Below are positions 33,629-42,120 of a stretch of DNA of 64,000 bases, in pieces. Position 1 is the first letter of the stretch; each line of letters opens with the position of its first letter. The notes under the pieces are model-generated. The model ran no database searches and was not told the origin of the DNA. It worked only from the letters and a program-made list of their open reading frames with translations. Origin of the DNA: BP-464 sp045805505 (GTDB lineage Bacteria; Actinomycetota; Thermoleophilia; Solirubrobacterales; Solirubrobacteraceae); contig JBJMLA010000032.1 in the NCBI GenBank assembly GCA_045805505.1, positions 1 through 64,000 of the forward strand. The letters are read 5' to 3'. Position numbers and translations under genes: made by a program.

Positions 33629-34266
33629 GCGACTACACCGACATCCCGGCGATGGGAGAGCTGCGCGAGAGCCTCCAGCAGGCCGCCGTCCGGCAGGCCG
33701 CGGAGGCGGCTCCGGTCCGCCCGCGGCGCAGCCACCGCCGCCGGCTCGCCACGATCCTCGTCCCGCTCGGCCTGCTCGCCGCGGCGGGCGCCGGTGCCGC
33801 AAGCCTGCTGGCCACCGGCGAGCCGCAGAAGGACGAGGCCGGCAAGTCACCGGCCTACCAGCCCGACGCCGCGGGCCGGACGATCGCCCTCACGGCGCTC
33901 GATCCCAAGGGGGAGGGCCGGTTCGCGGTCGCCACCTATCAGTCGCCGTCGGGCCAGGCCTGCGCGCTCGGCGGCCAGTTGCGCGGCCAGACCCTCGGCG
34001 TGGTCAAGGACGGCGCGTTCCGCGCCTACGCGCCCGACAAGGGCGGTCCGTGCGGCGACCTGCACCAGCTCAAGTCGTTCAACGACCAGCTCTACCTCAA
34101 GGACGCTGATCGGACGCTCGTCTACGGGCGAGCCCGCGCCGGGTTCACCAGTGTCGTCCTGACCGTCGACGGGGAGCCCAGCGTGGCCCAGATCGGCCCC
34201 GACGGCGCCTACCTGTTCGTCTTCGAGGGTCCGATCACCTCGCGCACGACGCTGACCCTGCGCTGA
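33625..34266 (+). CDS. Single-pass membrane protein, probable ECF sigma regulator
   Basis: A 213-residue protein. A short cytoplasmic part (about 1-40: GELRESLQQAAVRQAAEAAP, then Arg-rich PRRSHRRRLA) precedes one TM helix (TILVPLGLLAAAGAGAASLLA, 43-63). An extracytoplasmic domain of about 150 residues follows, with two Cys (GQACALGGQL and GGPCGDLHQL). The layout and ATGA coupling to the sigma gene suggest an anti-sigma or sensory role. No zinc-binding anti-sigma (ZAS) HxxxCxxC motif is present in the N-terminus. Confidence 0.65.
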   Translation: MSDYTDIPAMGELRESLQQAAVRQAAEAAPVRPRRSHRRRLATILVPLGLLAAAGAGAASLLATGEPQKDEAGKSPAYQPDAAGRTIALTALDPKGEGRFAVATYQSPSGQACALGGQLRGQTLGVVKDGAFRAYAPDKGGPCGDLHQLKSFNDQLYLKDADRTLVYGRARAGFTSVVLTVDGEPSVAQIGPDGAYLFVFEGPITSRTTLTLR

Positions 34267-34269
34267 GGT

Positions 34270-34752
34270 TCAGGCCGGCGGCCAGGGGGACGGGATCTCC
34301 TGCCGCGGCTCCTGGTGCCAGTCGGCGTAGGCCTGCGCGGGATCGTCGGTCGCCTCGGTGACCGAGGCGTCGTAGCGGGCCGCCACCTCGTTGACCGGAT
34401 AGTGGGCCTCGTCGAGCCGGCGTGAGCCGATCATCAGCACCGCACACGGGCCGTCGCCCGCGCCCACGAAGACGTGCTCGGTCCCCGCCGGGCAATGGAG
34501 GAAGTCCCACTGCTTCATCGGCCGCTTCTCGCCGTCGAGGATCGCGATGCACTCGCCGCGCAGGACCAGGAAGTCCTCCTGGACAGGCTCTGAGTGATAG
34601 CGGCAGTTGGGCTGGCCCGGCTGCAGGACCTGGACGTTGACCCCGGTGTCGGGCCACGGCGCCTCGTCGGGCTCGAGGTCGATGATCGTGGCGCGCTTCG
34701 GATGGGCGAACGCGGGCGCGTCGGCGAGGTTGAGGATGAAGGGGCGGTCCAT
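34270..34752 (-). CDS. Cupin-domain protein
   Basis: A 160-residue single cupin. Motif 1: NCRYHSEPVQEDFLVLRGE, with His and Glu metal ligands. Motif 2: WDFLHCPAGTEHVFVGAGDGP, with the final His. This double-stranded beta-helix binds a metal and usually a small sugar or organic acid. Divergent from a GntR regulator across a 51-base gap; TAGGGT lies 7 bases before its ATG. It is probably regulated by that neighbour. Confidence 0.82.
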   Translation of the reverse strand: MDRPFILNLADAPAFAHPKRATIIDLEPDEAPWPDTGVNVQVLQPGQPNCRYHSEPVQEDFLVLRGECIAILDGEKRPMKQWDFLHCPAGTEHVFVGAGDGPCAVLMIGSRRLDEAHYPVNEVAARYDASVTEATDDPAQAYADWHQEPRQEIPSPWPPA

Positions 34753-34774
34753 GCCTTCGACCCTACCGAGCAGA

Positions 34775-34787
34775 TTGTTCCGAACAC
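34775..34787. promoter_or_regulatory. Palindromic operator TGTTCCGAACA for the divergent GntR regulator
   Basis: Perfect 5-1-5 inverted repeat TGTTC-C-GAACA (34776-34786) immediately before the gntR -10 TACACT (34791-34796). Position and symmetry suit auto-regulation and control of the cupin gene. Confidence 0.5.
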
Positions 34788-34803
34788 CGATACACTCGCG
34801 GCC

Positions 34804-35490
34804 ATGGCGCAGCCCGTCGTTCGCTCCTCGGTCCCCGACCAGGTCTTCGCGCGGCTCTGCGACGCGATCCTCGGCGGGAGCTACGAGCCCGGCGAGCGGC
34901 TTCCCACGCAGCGAGCGCTGGCCGCCGACCTGCAGGTCAACATCGCCAGCGTCCGCGAGGCGGTCAAGCGCCTCGAGCAGCTGCGGCTCGTCGAGGTCCG
35001 CCACGGCGACGCGATGCGCGTGCTCGACTGGCGCCGGTCGGGCGGGCTCGAGGCCCTCGCGCTGCTCGGCAGCGTCGACGAGCCGGTCGTGCGCTCGCTG
35101 TTCGAGGCACGGCGGCTGCTGCTGGCCCAGGCCGCCGAGCTGGCCGCGCAGCGTCGCAGCGCCGAGCAGGCAGAGCAGATCGCGGAGCTGGCGGGAGCGG
35201 TGGCGCTGGCCGCCGACGACCACGCCGCCCTGATCGCCGACTGGACCTTCATGGCCGCGATCGTCGAGGCCGCCGGCAACCTCGTCTTCCAGCTCATCAT
35301 GAACTCGGTCCGCGAGCTGTACCTGCCGAGGATCGGCGCGTTCGGCGGGATCATCGCGCGGCGCGACGCGTGGGCACCGCTGTACGCCGGGACCGCCGCG
35401 GCCATCGAAGCAGGCGACGGACCGGCGGCGAGCGCGGCCATCGCGCAGCTGGCGGCCGAGCAGGAGCGCGCGATGCTGGGGACGGCGTGA
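34804..35490 (+). CDS. FadR-type GntR family transcriptional regulator
   Basis: A 228-residue repressor. The N-terminal winged helix (VPDQVFARLCDAILGGSYEPG, ERLPTQRALAADLQVN, SVREAVKRLEQLRLVEVRHGD) is followed by an all-helical FCD-like effector domain (LFEARRLLLAQAAELAAQRR onward). It resembles FadR/LldR subfamily regulators of acid and sugar catabolism. ATG at 34804 is 7 bases after TACACT. It overlaps the next small gene by GTGA, so it is co-transcribed with the GMC oxidoreductase operon and may regulate it. Confidence 0.87.
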   Translation: MAQPVVRSSVPDQVFARLCDAILGGSYEPGERLPTQRALAADLQVNIASVREAVKRLEQLRLVEVRHGDAMRVLDWRRSGGLEALALLGSVDEPVVRSLFEARRLLLAQAAELAAQRRSAEQAEQIAELAGAVALAADDHAALIADWTFMAAIVEAAGNLVFQLIMNSVRELYLPRIGAFGGIIARRDAWAPLYAGTAAAIEAGDGPAASAAIAQLAAEQERAMLGTA

Positions 35491-35729
35491 GCGGGCCGCT
35501 CGAGCAGTTCGTCGCGGCCGGCCCCGCGCACCAGCGCGTGGTCGTCCGGGTGCTGCTCGCGGTCGGGCGGCGCCCGCGCGGCCGGGTGCTGCTGCGTCTC
35601 GCGCCGCCGCTCGACCAGGCGGTGGGCGGCATGCTCGCCATGGAGCACTTCGACGACCCGCGGGTCAGCGCCGAGCTGGGCTGGGATCCCGAGGCGGTCG
35701 TCGCGCGGGCGCGGGCGGCGCGCGGATGA
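35487..35729 (+). CDS. Small protein linked to GMC oxidoreductase
   Basis: An 80-residue soluble protein (LEQFVAAGPAHQRVVVRVLL; LDQAVGGMLAMEHFDDPRVS). Its GTG overlaps the GntR stop and its stop overlaps the GMC start (ATGA), so all three are translationally coupled. No family is recognised. The position just before the oxidoreductase suggests an accessory subunit or chaperone, as found for some membrane-linked GMC dehydrogenases. Confidence 0.6.
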   Translation: MSGPLEQFVAAGPAHQRVVVRVLLAVGRRPRGRVLLRLAPPLDQAVGGMLAMEHFDDPRVSAELGWDPEAVVARARAARG

Positions 35730-37177
35730 GCGTCACGCTGGACGCCGACGTCTGCGTGGTCGGTGCGGGCGCCGGGGGCGCGGTCGTCGCCGCCGAGCTG
35801 GCCGAGGGCGGCGCGCGCGTGATCGTGCTCGAGCAGGGACGGGCCCACGACGTGGAGCGCTTCACCGCGCGGCCTCCGGAGATGCTCGCCCGGCTCTACC
35901 GCGACGGCGGCCAGGGGATGACCGTCGGCACCCCGCCGATCGTGCTGCCGCTCGGGCGCGGCATCGGCGGGACGACGCTCGTGAACTCGGGAACCTGCTT
36001 CCGCACGCCGGCCGCGGTCCTCGAGCGGTGGGAGCGCGAGTTCGGGCTCGAGGGGCTCGATCTCGATCCCTGCTTCGCGCGCGTCGAGTTGGCGCTGTCG
36101 ATCGCCGAGGTCACTCCCGAGCTGGCGGGCGGCAACGCGGCCGTCGCGCGCAGGGGTGCCGAGCGCCTGGGCTGGTCGCACGGCTACCTGCGGCGCAACG
36201 CCAAGGGCTGCCTGGGCTCGGGCGTCTGCGCGTTCGGCTGTCCCGCCAACGCCAAGCAGCACGTCGGCATCACCTACGTGCCCCGCGCGGAAGCGGCCGG
36301 CGCCCGCGTCATCACCGGCGCCGACGTCCGGCGGATCCTCACGCGTGGCGGGCAGGCGCGCGGGGTCACGGCGCGGCTCGCCGGCGGCGAGCGGCTCACC
36401 GTCCACGCGCCGGACGTGGTCGTCGCCGCGGGCACCATCTTCACGCCGCTGCTGCTCGAGCGCAGCGGCCTGGGCGCCGGCTCGGGCCAGCTCGGGCGCA
36501 ACCTCGCGCTGCATCCCGCCACGGGCGCAGTGGCGCTGATGGACCAGGACGTCGACATGGCCCGCGGCGTGCCGCAGAGCTTCTACATCGACGAGTTCGC
36601 TGCCGACGGGATCATGTTCGAGGGCGTCGCCGGGCCGCCCTCCTACGTGGCGATGTCGCTGCCGCTGACCGGCGCGCGCCACGCGGCGGCGATGGCCGAC
36701 TACCGGCGGCTGGCCATGTTCGGCCTGATGGTCAGCGACAGCTCGCGCGGCCGCGTGCGGTCGGTGGCCGGCCGCCCGGTCGTGCGCTACGACCTCGACG
36801 ACGCCGACCTCCAGCGCTTCCGCCAGGGGCTGGCCCGCCTGCGCAAGCTCTACGAGGCCGCCGGCGCGCGCGAGGTCTACCTGCCGCTCCCGCGCGGCGT
36901 CGAGCCCGAGCGTGCCCGCGTGCGCGACCTCAAGCTCATGGCCTTCCACCCACTCGGCACGGCCCGCGCGGATGCCCGCGCCGACCACGGCGTGCTCGAC
37001 GAGCAGCTGCGCGTCCACGGCGTGCGTGGCGTGCACGTCGCCGACGGCTCGGCGGTGCCCAGCGCGCTGGGCGTCAACCCGCAGCTGACCATCATGGCGC
37101 TGGCGACCCGTCTGGCCTTCGGCCTGCTGGACCGCGCGGTGCCGACCACCGAAGAGGAGCTCGCATGTCCTTCCTGA
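35726..37177 (+). CDS. GMC-family FAD-dependent oxidoreductase
   Basis: A 483-residue flavoprotein. The dinucleotide motif CVVGAGAGGAVVAAELAEGG is at the N-terminus, GGTTLVNSGTCFRTP follows, and the C-terminal DGSAVPSALGVNPQLTIMALA carries the family's C-terminal signature. HPLGTARAD holds a probable active-site His. A Cys cluster (GCLGSGVCAFGCPANAKQ, three Cys) is like that in gluconate/sorbosone-type dehydrogenases with small subunits. Substrate probably an alcohol, sugar or steroid. The operon also holds the 80-residue protein before it and a short protein after it. Confidence 0.85.
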   Translation: MSVTLDADVCVVGAGAGGAVVAAELAEGGARVIVLEQGRAHDVERFTARPPEMLARLYRDGGQGMTVGTPPIVLPLGRGIGGTTLVNSGTCFRTPAAVLERWEREFGLEGLDLDPCFARVELALSIAEVTPELAGGNAAVARRGAERLGWSHGYLRRNAKGCLGSGVCAFGCPANAKQHVGITYVPRAEAAGARVITGADVRRILTRGGQARGVTARLAGGERLTVHAPDVVVAAGTIFTPLLLERSGLGAGSGQLGRNLALHPATGAVALMDQDVDMARGVPQSFYIDEFAADGIMFEGVAGPPSYVAMSLPLTGARHAAAMADYRRLAMFGLMVSDSSRGRVRSVAGRPVVRYDLDDADLQRFRQGLARLRKLYEAAGAREVYLPLPRGVEPERARVRDLKLMAFHPLGTARADARADHGVLDEQLRVHGVRGVHVADGSAVPSALGVNPQLTIMALATRLAFGLLDRAVPTTEEELACPS

Positions 37178-37500
37178 TCGACCCCGCGCTGCTGTACTCG
37201 GGCGGGCGCACCTACAAGGCCCTGATGCCAGACGAGGCCCGGACGCCGCAGCGCGACGCCGCGCTGATTGCCGCCTACATGGCGGTCTTCTGGGGCGTCA
37301 GCGTGGGGCTCTACCTCGACCGGGACTGGACCCGGCCGGTGTGGAAGGCATGCCGCGCGGAGTCCGGGCGCGACTGGATGCTCAACTCGGGCGTGCTCAA
37401 GGTCGACTGGCGTCGGGCGAGCGGGCGGACCCACGCGGTCTCGGCGGCGATCTTCGCGACCTACCCGCTGTGGCTCTGGATGGGGATGCGCCGTTCGTGA
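37165..37500 (+). CDS. Small hypothetical protein in the GMC operon
   Basis: A 111-residue protein starting 13 bases inside the end of the GMC gene, with GAGGAGC just before ATG at 37165. It contains a hydrophobic segment (ALIAAYMAVFWGVSVGLYLD) and a C-terminal hydrophobic block (FATYPLWLWMGM), so it may be membrane-associated with two helices. The conserved-looking middle (WKACRAESGRDWMLNSG) is not a family I know. Possibly an electron or anchor partner. Confidence 0.6.
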   Translation: MSFLIDPALLYSGGRTYKALMPDEARTPQRDAALIAAYMAVFWGVSVGLYLDRDWTRPVWKACRAESGRDWMLNSGVLKVDWRRASGRTHAVSAAIFATYPLWLWMGMRRS

Positions 37501-37512
37501 GAGGGTGCAGGA

Positions 37513-39684
37513 ATGACACGGCTTCCCACCACCGTCGTCCTGCTCTCTGCTGCGCTCTTCGCTGCCGCCCCCGCGGCTGACGCGAAGCTCGTCGCGCGCG
37601 GCAGCGTCGAACAGGTCCAGATCACGGGCGCCAAGCCCGGCGCGACGGTCAAGCTCACCCCCGCGAAGGGCAAGGTCCGCCGGCAGCAGGCCGGCTCCCT
37701 GGGCGGTGCCGTGTTCCGCAACCTCAAGCCCGGCCGCTACAGCGTCGCCGGTAAGCGCATCCGGGTGCTGTCCAAGCGCCCGGCGCCGCCCAGCACGAAG
37801 ATCTACGACCAGAAGATCCCCGAGAGCGGCTACGGCTACCTGACCACGCGCGACGGCACGCAGCTGGCCATCAACATCACCCGTCCGAGCGGCGACGGGC
37901 CGTTCCCGACGCTGATCGAGTACTCGGGCTACGGCTACGCCGATCCGACCGGCGGCGAGAGCTCGATCGCGGCGATCGCGGGCCTGCTCGGCTACGCGGT
38001 CGTCGACGTCAACATGCGCGGCACGGGCTGCTCGGGCGGCGCGTTCGACTACTTCGAGCCGCTGCAGGGTCTCGACGGCTACGACGTCATCGAGACCGTC
38101 GCCCGCCAGCCCTGGGTCCTGCACAACAAGGTCGGCATGATGGGCATCTCCTACGGCGGCATCAGCCAGCTGTTCGTCGCCCAGTACAACCCGCCGAGCC
38201 TGGCCGGCATCACGCCGCTGTCGGTCATCGACAGCACGCAGACCACCCTCTACCCCGGCGGCCTGCTCAACACCGGCTTCGCCCTGTCCTGGGCCAAGGA
38301 TCGCGTGCACGACGCGCTGCCGGCGACCGAGGACGGCGGCCAGGGCTGGGCGCTCGACCTGATCAAGGGCGGCGACACGGTCTGCGCGGCCAACCAGGCG
38401 CTGCACCCCGAGGCGATCGACCTGCTGGGCAAGATCGCCGCGAACAAGTTCTACGTCCCGCGCGTCGCCGATCCGCTCGCGCCCGAGAGCTTCGTGCACA
38501 AGATCAAGGCGCCGGTGTTCCTCGGCTGTCAGTGGACCGACGAGCAGACGGGCGGGCACTGCGCGAACCTCGCCGACGAGTTCACGACGAAGCACAAGTG
38601 GTTCACGTTCACCAACGGCACCCACATCGACTCGCTCGATCCCGTGACGTTCAACCGCTGGTATGACTTCATGGAGATCTACGTCGCGCGGCGGGCGCCG
38701 AAGCTGCCCGACTCGGCCAAGGCGGCGGCGAGCGTGGTCTTCAAGTCCGCGATGGGCGTCGAGGGCGTGACGCTGCCCGACGATCCGATCCAGGGCAAGC
38801 CCGACCTGGCCACGGCGCAGGCCGCCTACGAGGCGCTGCCGTCGGTGCGGATCCTGTTCGACAACGGCGCGGGCGGCGACAAGCCCGGCAAGCCCTACCC
38901 GGGCTTCGAGCAGTCGTTCGCGGCGTGGCCGAAGGGCGAGGCGCGCTCGTGGTACCTGGGCGCCGGCGGCACGCTCACCGACGCCGCGGGCGCCAAGGGC
39001 GCTGACAAGTTCACGTTCGATCCCGCCGCGCGCGCGCCGACGAGCTTCACCGGCAACACCGCCTCGGGCAAGGACGGGCTGTGGACCGCGACGCCGCCCT
39101 ACGCGTGGCAGAACAACCCGGCCGGCACCGCGCTGTCCTACGTCAGCGAGCCGCTCGCGGCCGACACCGTGGTCATCGGCGGCGGCGCCGTGCAGGCCTG
39201 GATCCAGGCCACCGTGCCGAGCGCCGACCTGCAGGTCAGCGTCTCGGAGGTGCGGCCGGACAACAAGGAGGTGTTCGTCCAGAACGGGTGGCTGCGCGCC
39301 AGCGGCCGCAAGCTCGATCCGAAGCGCAGCACCCCGCTCGAGCCGTGGCCGACGCTGGCCAAGCGCGACGACAAGCCGCTGCCCGCGGGCAAGTGGACGA
39401 AGGTGACGATCCCGCTCTACTACGAGGGCCACGCCTACCGCAAGGGCTCGCGCATCCGGATCGTCCTGTCGGCGCCCGGCGGCGATCAGCCCGTGTGGGC
39501 GTTCGGCGAGCCGACGCCGAGCGGGCCCGCCCAGGTCTCACTGTCCTACGGCACCGGCACGCCGTCGCGCGTGCTGCTGCCGGTCATCTCCGGCGTCGCC
39601 GTCCCGACGCCGCTGCCGCCCTGCCCGGGGCTGCGCGGCGAGGCCTGCCGCGACTACGCGCCGCTGGTCAACACCGCCGGCTGA
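37513..39684 (+). CDS. Secreted CocE/NonD-type X-Pro dipeptidyl-peptidase-like hydrolase
   Basis: A 723-residue secreted enzyme with a signal peptide (VVLLSAALFAAAPAADA). An N-terminal small beta domain (about 25-95) precedes the alpha/beta hydrolase core: TTRDGTQLAINITRP, YAVVDVNMRGTGCSGG, and the nucleophile elbow GISYGGIS. A C-terminal jelly-roll domain (RIVLSAPGGDQPVWAFG) is as in CocE. Substrates of the family include Xaa-Pro peptides, cocaine esters and beta-lactam esters. The chosen ATG is preceded by GAGGGTGCAGGA. A strong terminator follows. Confidence 0.88.
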   Translation: MTRLPTTVVLLSAALFAAAPAADAKLVARGSVEQVQITGAKPGATVKLTPAKGKVRRQQAGSLGGAVFRNLKPGRYSVAGKRIRVLSKRPAPPSTKIYDQKIPESGYGYLTTRDGTQLAINITRPSGDGPFPTLIEYSGYGYADPTGGESSIAAIAGLLGYAVVDVNMRGTGCSGGAFDYFEPLQGLDGYDVIETVARQPWVLHNKVGMMGISYGGISQLFVAQYNPPSLAGITPLSVIDSTQTTLYPGGLLNTGFALSWAKDRVHDALPATEDGGQGWALDLIKGGDTVCAANQALHPEAIDLLGKIAANKFYVPRVADPLAPESFVHKIKAPVFLGCQWTDEQTGGHCANLADEFTTKHKWFTFTNGTHIDSLDPVTFNRWYDFMEIYVARRAPKLPDSAKAAASVVFKSAMGVEGVTLPDDPIQGKPDLATAQAAYEALPSVRILFDNGAGGDKPGKPYPGFEQSFAAWPKGEARSWYLGAGGTLTDAAGAKGADKFTFDPAARAPTSFTGNTASGKDGLWTATPPYAWQNNPAGTALSYVSEPLAADTVVIGGGAVQAWIQATVPSADLQVSVSEVRPDNKEVFVQNGWLRASGRKLDPKRSTPLEPWPTLAKRDDKPLPAGKWTKVTIPLYYEGHAYRKGSRIRIVLSAPGGDQPVWAFGEPTPSGPAQVSLSYGTGTPSRVLLPVISGVAVPTPLPPCPGLRGEACRDYAPLVNTAG

Positions 39685-39694
39685 CGTTCGTCCA

Positions 39695-39725
39695 GATCCC
39701 GGTCTCCTGAGTGGAGACCGGGATC
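39695..39725 (+). terminator. Intrinsic terminator after CocE-type gene
   Basis: Perfect 12-bp stem GATCCCGGTCTC / GAGACCGGGATC with loop CTGAGTG. Separates the hydrolase gene from the EAL gene. Confidence 0.8.
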
Positions 39726-39746
39726 GGTCGTGCCGAGCGGAGAAGG

Positions 39747-40595
39747 GTGAGGACCGCGCTTGCCGTGCGTCGTGCCATGGCCCAGAACCAGCTGGAGCTG
39801 TTCTGCCAGCCGTTCGCCAACTGCTCGACCGGGGCGATAGAGGCGGCCGAGGCGCTGATCCGCTGGCGCCATCCGACGCGCGGGCTGCTGCCGCCCGGCG
39901 ACTGGGTTCCCGCTGTGGAGTCCGGTCGCCTGAGCACCAGCTTCAACCTGCACGTCATGGGCCTGGCGATCGGGCACCGCGCCCGCTGGCTCGACGCCGG
40001 CGTCGAGCTGCCGCTGTCGGTCAACGTCACGCCCGCGTGCCTGTCGGACGCCCGCTTCCTGGCCGGCGTCGACACGCTGTTCGCCGGGCAGTCTCCCGAG
40101 GGGGAGATCCGCCTCGAGGTGACCGAGCAGGCGACGGTGACCAGCGGCCTGGCCATCGACGACAGCGTCGAGCGACTCCGGCGCAACGGCTTTGAGTTCC
40201 TGTGCGACGACTTCGGCGCCGAGTACTCGTCGCTGAGCCGGCTGGCGACACTGCCCTTCAGCACGCTGAAGATCGACGGCAGCCTCGTCGAGGGCATGAC
40301 CCGTACGCGCGCGCACCGCTCCATCGTCCACGCGTCGATCAGCCTGGCCCACACGCTCGGGCTCAAGGCGGTCGCCGAGCGCGTGGAGTCGCCGAGCACG
40401 TGGAAGCTGCTGCAGGCGCTGGGCTGCGACCAGCTCCAGGGCTACCTGATCGCCGAGCCGATGCCGGCGCAGGACTTCCCCGCGTGGCTCGACGCCTACG
40501 AGCCCGACGCGCCGCGCGCGCTGCGCCGCCGCGACGACCGCCGCTCCGGTGATCGGCGTGCCGGCGGTGACCGCCGCTCGTCGCTGCGCTCCTAG
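39747..40595 (+). CDS. Stand-alone EAL-domain c-di-GMP phosphodiesterase
   Basis: A 282-residue protein consisting almost entirely of one EAL domain. Catalytic motifs are present: AEALIRWRHP, LSVNVTPACL, EVTEQATV, CDDFGAEYSSL, LKIDGSLVEG, AVAERVES and LQGYLIAEP. It should hydrolyse c-di-GMP to pGpG. No sensory domain is attached; a short Arg-rich tail (RRRDDRRSGDRRAGGDRR) may bind nucleic acid or membrane. GTG at 39747 is preferred because it keeps the first EAL helix and follows GGAG; an ATG at 39777 is the alternative. It forms a functional counterpart to the two GGDEF proteins here. Confidence 0.85.
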   Translation: MRTALAVRRAMAQNQLELFCQPFANCSTGAIEAAEALIRWRHPTRGLLPPGDWVPAVESGRLSTSFNLHVMGLAIGHRARWLDAGVELPLSVNVTPACLSDARFLAGVDTLFAGQSPEGEIRLEVTEQATVTSGLAIDDSVERLRRNGFEFLCDDFGAEYSSLSRLATLPFSTLKIDGSLVEGMTRTRAHRSIVHASISLAHTLGLKAVAERVESPSTWKLLQALGCDQLQGYLIAEPMPAQDFPAWLDAYEPDAPRALRRRDDRRSGDRRAGGDRRSSLRS

Positions 40596-42109
40596 CGCGG
40601 GACGTGCAGCCCGTGGAAGCCGAACGGGATGTGGTGGGGCACGGAGGCCCTCGCCCGCTCGGTCATCGTCCGCGCGTCGAGCACCAGCAGGAACGAGCGC
40701 CGGTGCTCGGCGTCGAGGACCACCGACAGCAGCACGCCGTGGTCCTCGCCACGGGCACCGGGACGCGCGACGAAGATGGGCTCGCCCGGGAAGCAGCCGC
40801 GCTCGTGCCAAGTGGTGTGTGACTCGCGCGCGGCGTCGAGCTTGACGAGCTGATCGCTGAACGCGCTCCCCGGGCGCACGCCGATCCCGTAGGCGTAGCG
40901 ATAGGGCCGCTGGTTGACCTGCTCGTAGCGCACGCGCGGCAGCTCGAAGTCGACGTCGGCGAGGTCGCGGATCGTGCCGCGCCGCTTGGCCAGGTCCAGC
41001 GTGATGCGCCGCGGCCGGACGCGGGGCAGCGAGCGACGGCCCGCGCGCAGGCGCTTGATCGCCAGCGAGTCGACGACCTCGGCGTCCGCGTAGGCGCACA
41101 CGTCGAGCAGGACCTGCCCGTCGCGCTCCGTCGCGTTGATGTTGTGAAAGACGAACATCGGCTCGAGTTCGATCGTCGCCCGCAGCCCGCCGCCGCGGCG
41201 GTCGATGACCAGCGCCCTGGCCGGCAGCGACGCGTCCCAGCCGTAGTGCTCGACGATCGGGCGCGGGGCGCCGGTGAAGAACGACGCAGGGTCGACCACG
41301 AACGGCTGCTCGATCAGCACGACGTGGCGCTCGGTCAGCGCGAAGGAGTGCATGTAGCAGGGCTTGTCGCGAGGGATCGTCGCCAGCACGCGGCGCTTGC
41401 CCTTGCGCTCGGCGAGCACGCGGTAGCCGTAGGGCGGTGCGAGGTCGACCTCGTAGGAGAAGCGCTCACCCGTCGCCGGGTCGTGGTGGGGGTGGACCGT
41501 TCCGAGGCGGCCGGCCGGCGCCTGCGCCGTGACGCCGAGGGTCTTGAGCGTGTCCTTGCCGAAGCGCACCGGGATCGGGATCTCGGTGTGGGCGACGAAC
41601 GTCCTGGCCAGCGCCTCGATGCTGACGTTGGCGTTCGGGACGGGGGCGAGGATGGGGATCGACGAGACGCCGCTGAACGCCGAGCGGCACGGATCGGTGC
41701 CGAACTCGGAGTAGGCGATGACGCCGTCGCGCTTCCACGCCTCGTAGGCGCTCGAGCGCAGGAAGCGGTTGGCGTAGCTGACCCGGCCGCGGCCGAACGC
41801 GAAGGCGTGCAGCATCGCCAGGCCGTCGAACCAGTGGTTGAACGTACGCTCGCCCACCTCGAACTGCGCCGGGCCGTTGCGCAGCAGGACGCCGGAGAGC
41901 CAGCCGGGCAGGTCGCCCTCGACCGGGACGTGGGGGAGCCGGACCTCGTCGCTGAGGCTGCGGAAGCCCAGCGCGTGGGACGGCTTGGCGGTGGCGGCCC
42001 GTGCCGCGGACGCGAGCACCTCGCCGCCGACGGTCAGCGCGGCGGTCGCCCCGGCGGCGCGCACGAGCAGCTCGCGCCGGGTGGCGTTGTCGTTCCGTGA
42101 CGGAGCCAT
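40592..42109 (-). CDS. Tat-exported carotenoid oxygenase (retinal pigment epithelial/9-cis-epoxycarotenoid dioxygenase family)
   Basis: A 505-residue non-haem iron dioxygenase. The four His ligands expected for the family lie in TVHPHHDP, KPCYMHSFALTERH, FVFHNINA and FGFHGLHVP. A Tat-like signal is present (NATRRELLVRAAGATAALTVGG), implying folded export, which is rare in this family. Family enzymes cut carotenoids or stilbenes. Start ATG at 42109 is 12 bases from the ion-channel gene's stop, so the two are one operon. It converges with the EAL gene, overlapping 4 bases. Confidence 0.85.
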   Translation of the reverse strand: MAPSRNDNATRRELLVRAAGATAALTVGGEVLASAARAATAKPSHALGFRSLSDEVRLPHVPVEGDLPGWLSGVLLRNGPAQFEVGERTFNHWFDGLAMLHAFAFGRGRVSYANRFLRSSAYEAWKRDGVIAYSEFGTDPCRSAFSGVSSIPILAPVPNANVSIEALARTFVAHTEIPIPVRFGKDTLKTLGVTAQAPAGRLGTVHPHHDPATGERFSYEVDLAPPYGYRVLAERKGKRRVLATIPRDKPCYMHSFALTERHVVLIEQPFVVDPASFFTGAPRPIVEHYGWDASLPARALVIDRRGGGLRATIELEPMFVFHNINATERDGQVLLDVCAYADAEVVDSLAIKRLRAGRRSLPRVRPRRITLDLAKRRGTIRDLADVDFELPRVRYEQVNQRPYRYAYGIGVRPGSAFSDQLVKLDAARESHTTWHERGCFPGEPIFVARPGARGEDHGVLLSVVLDAEHRRSFLLVLDARTMTERARASVPHHIPFGFHGLHVPR

Positions 42110-42120
42110 CGGCTCCGACC

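Noticed and set aside
36877..39432. An 851-codon minus-strand open frame
   Set aside because: Antisense to the GMC and CocE-type genes, which have clear domains; composition is that of a shadow frame.
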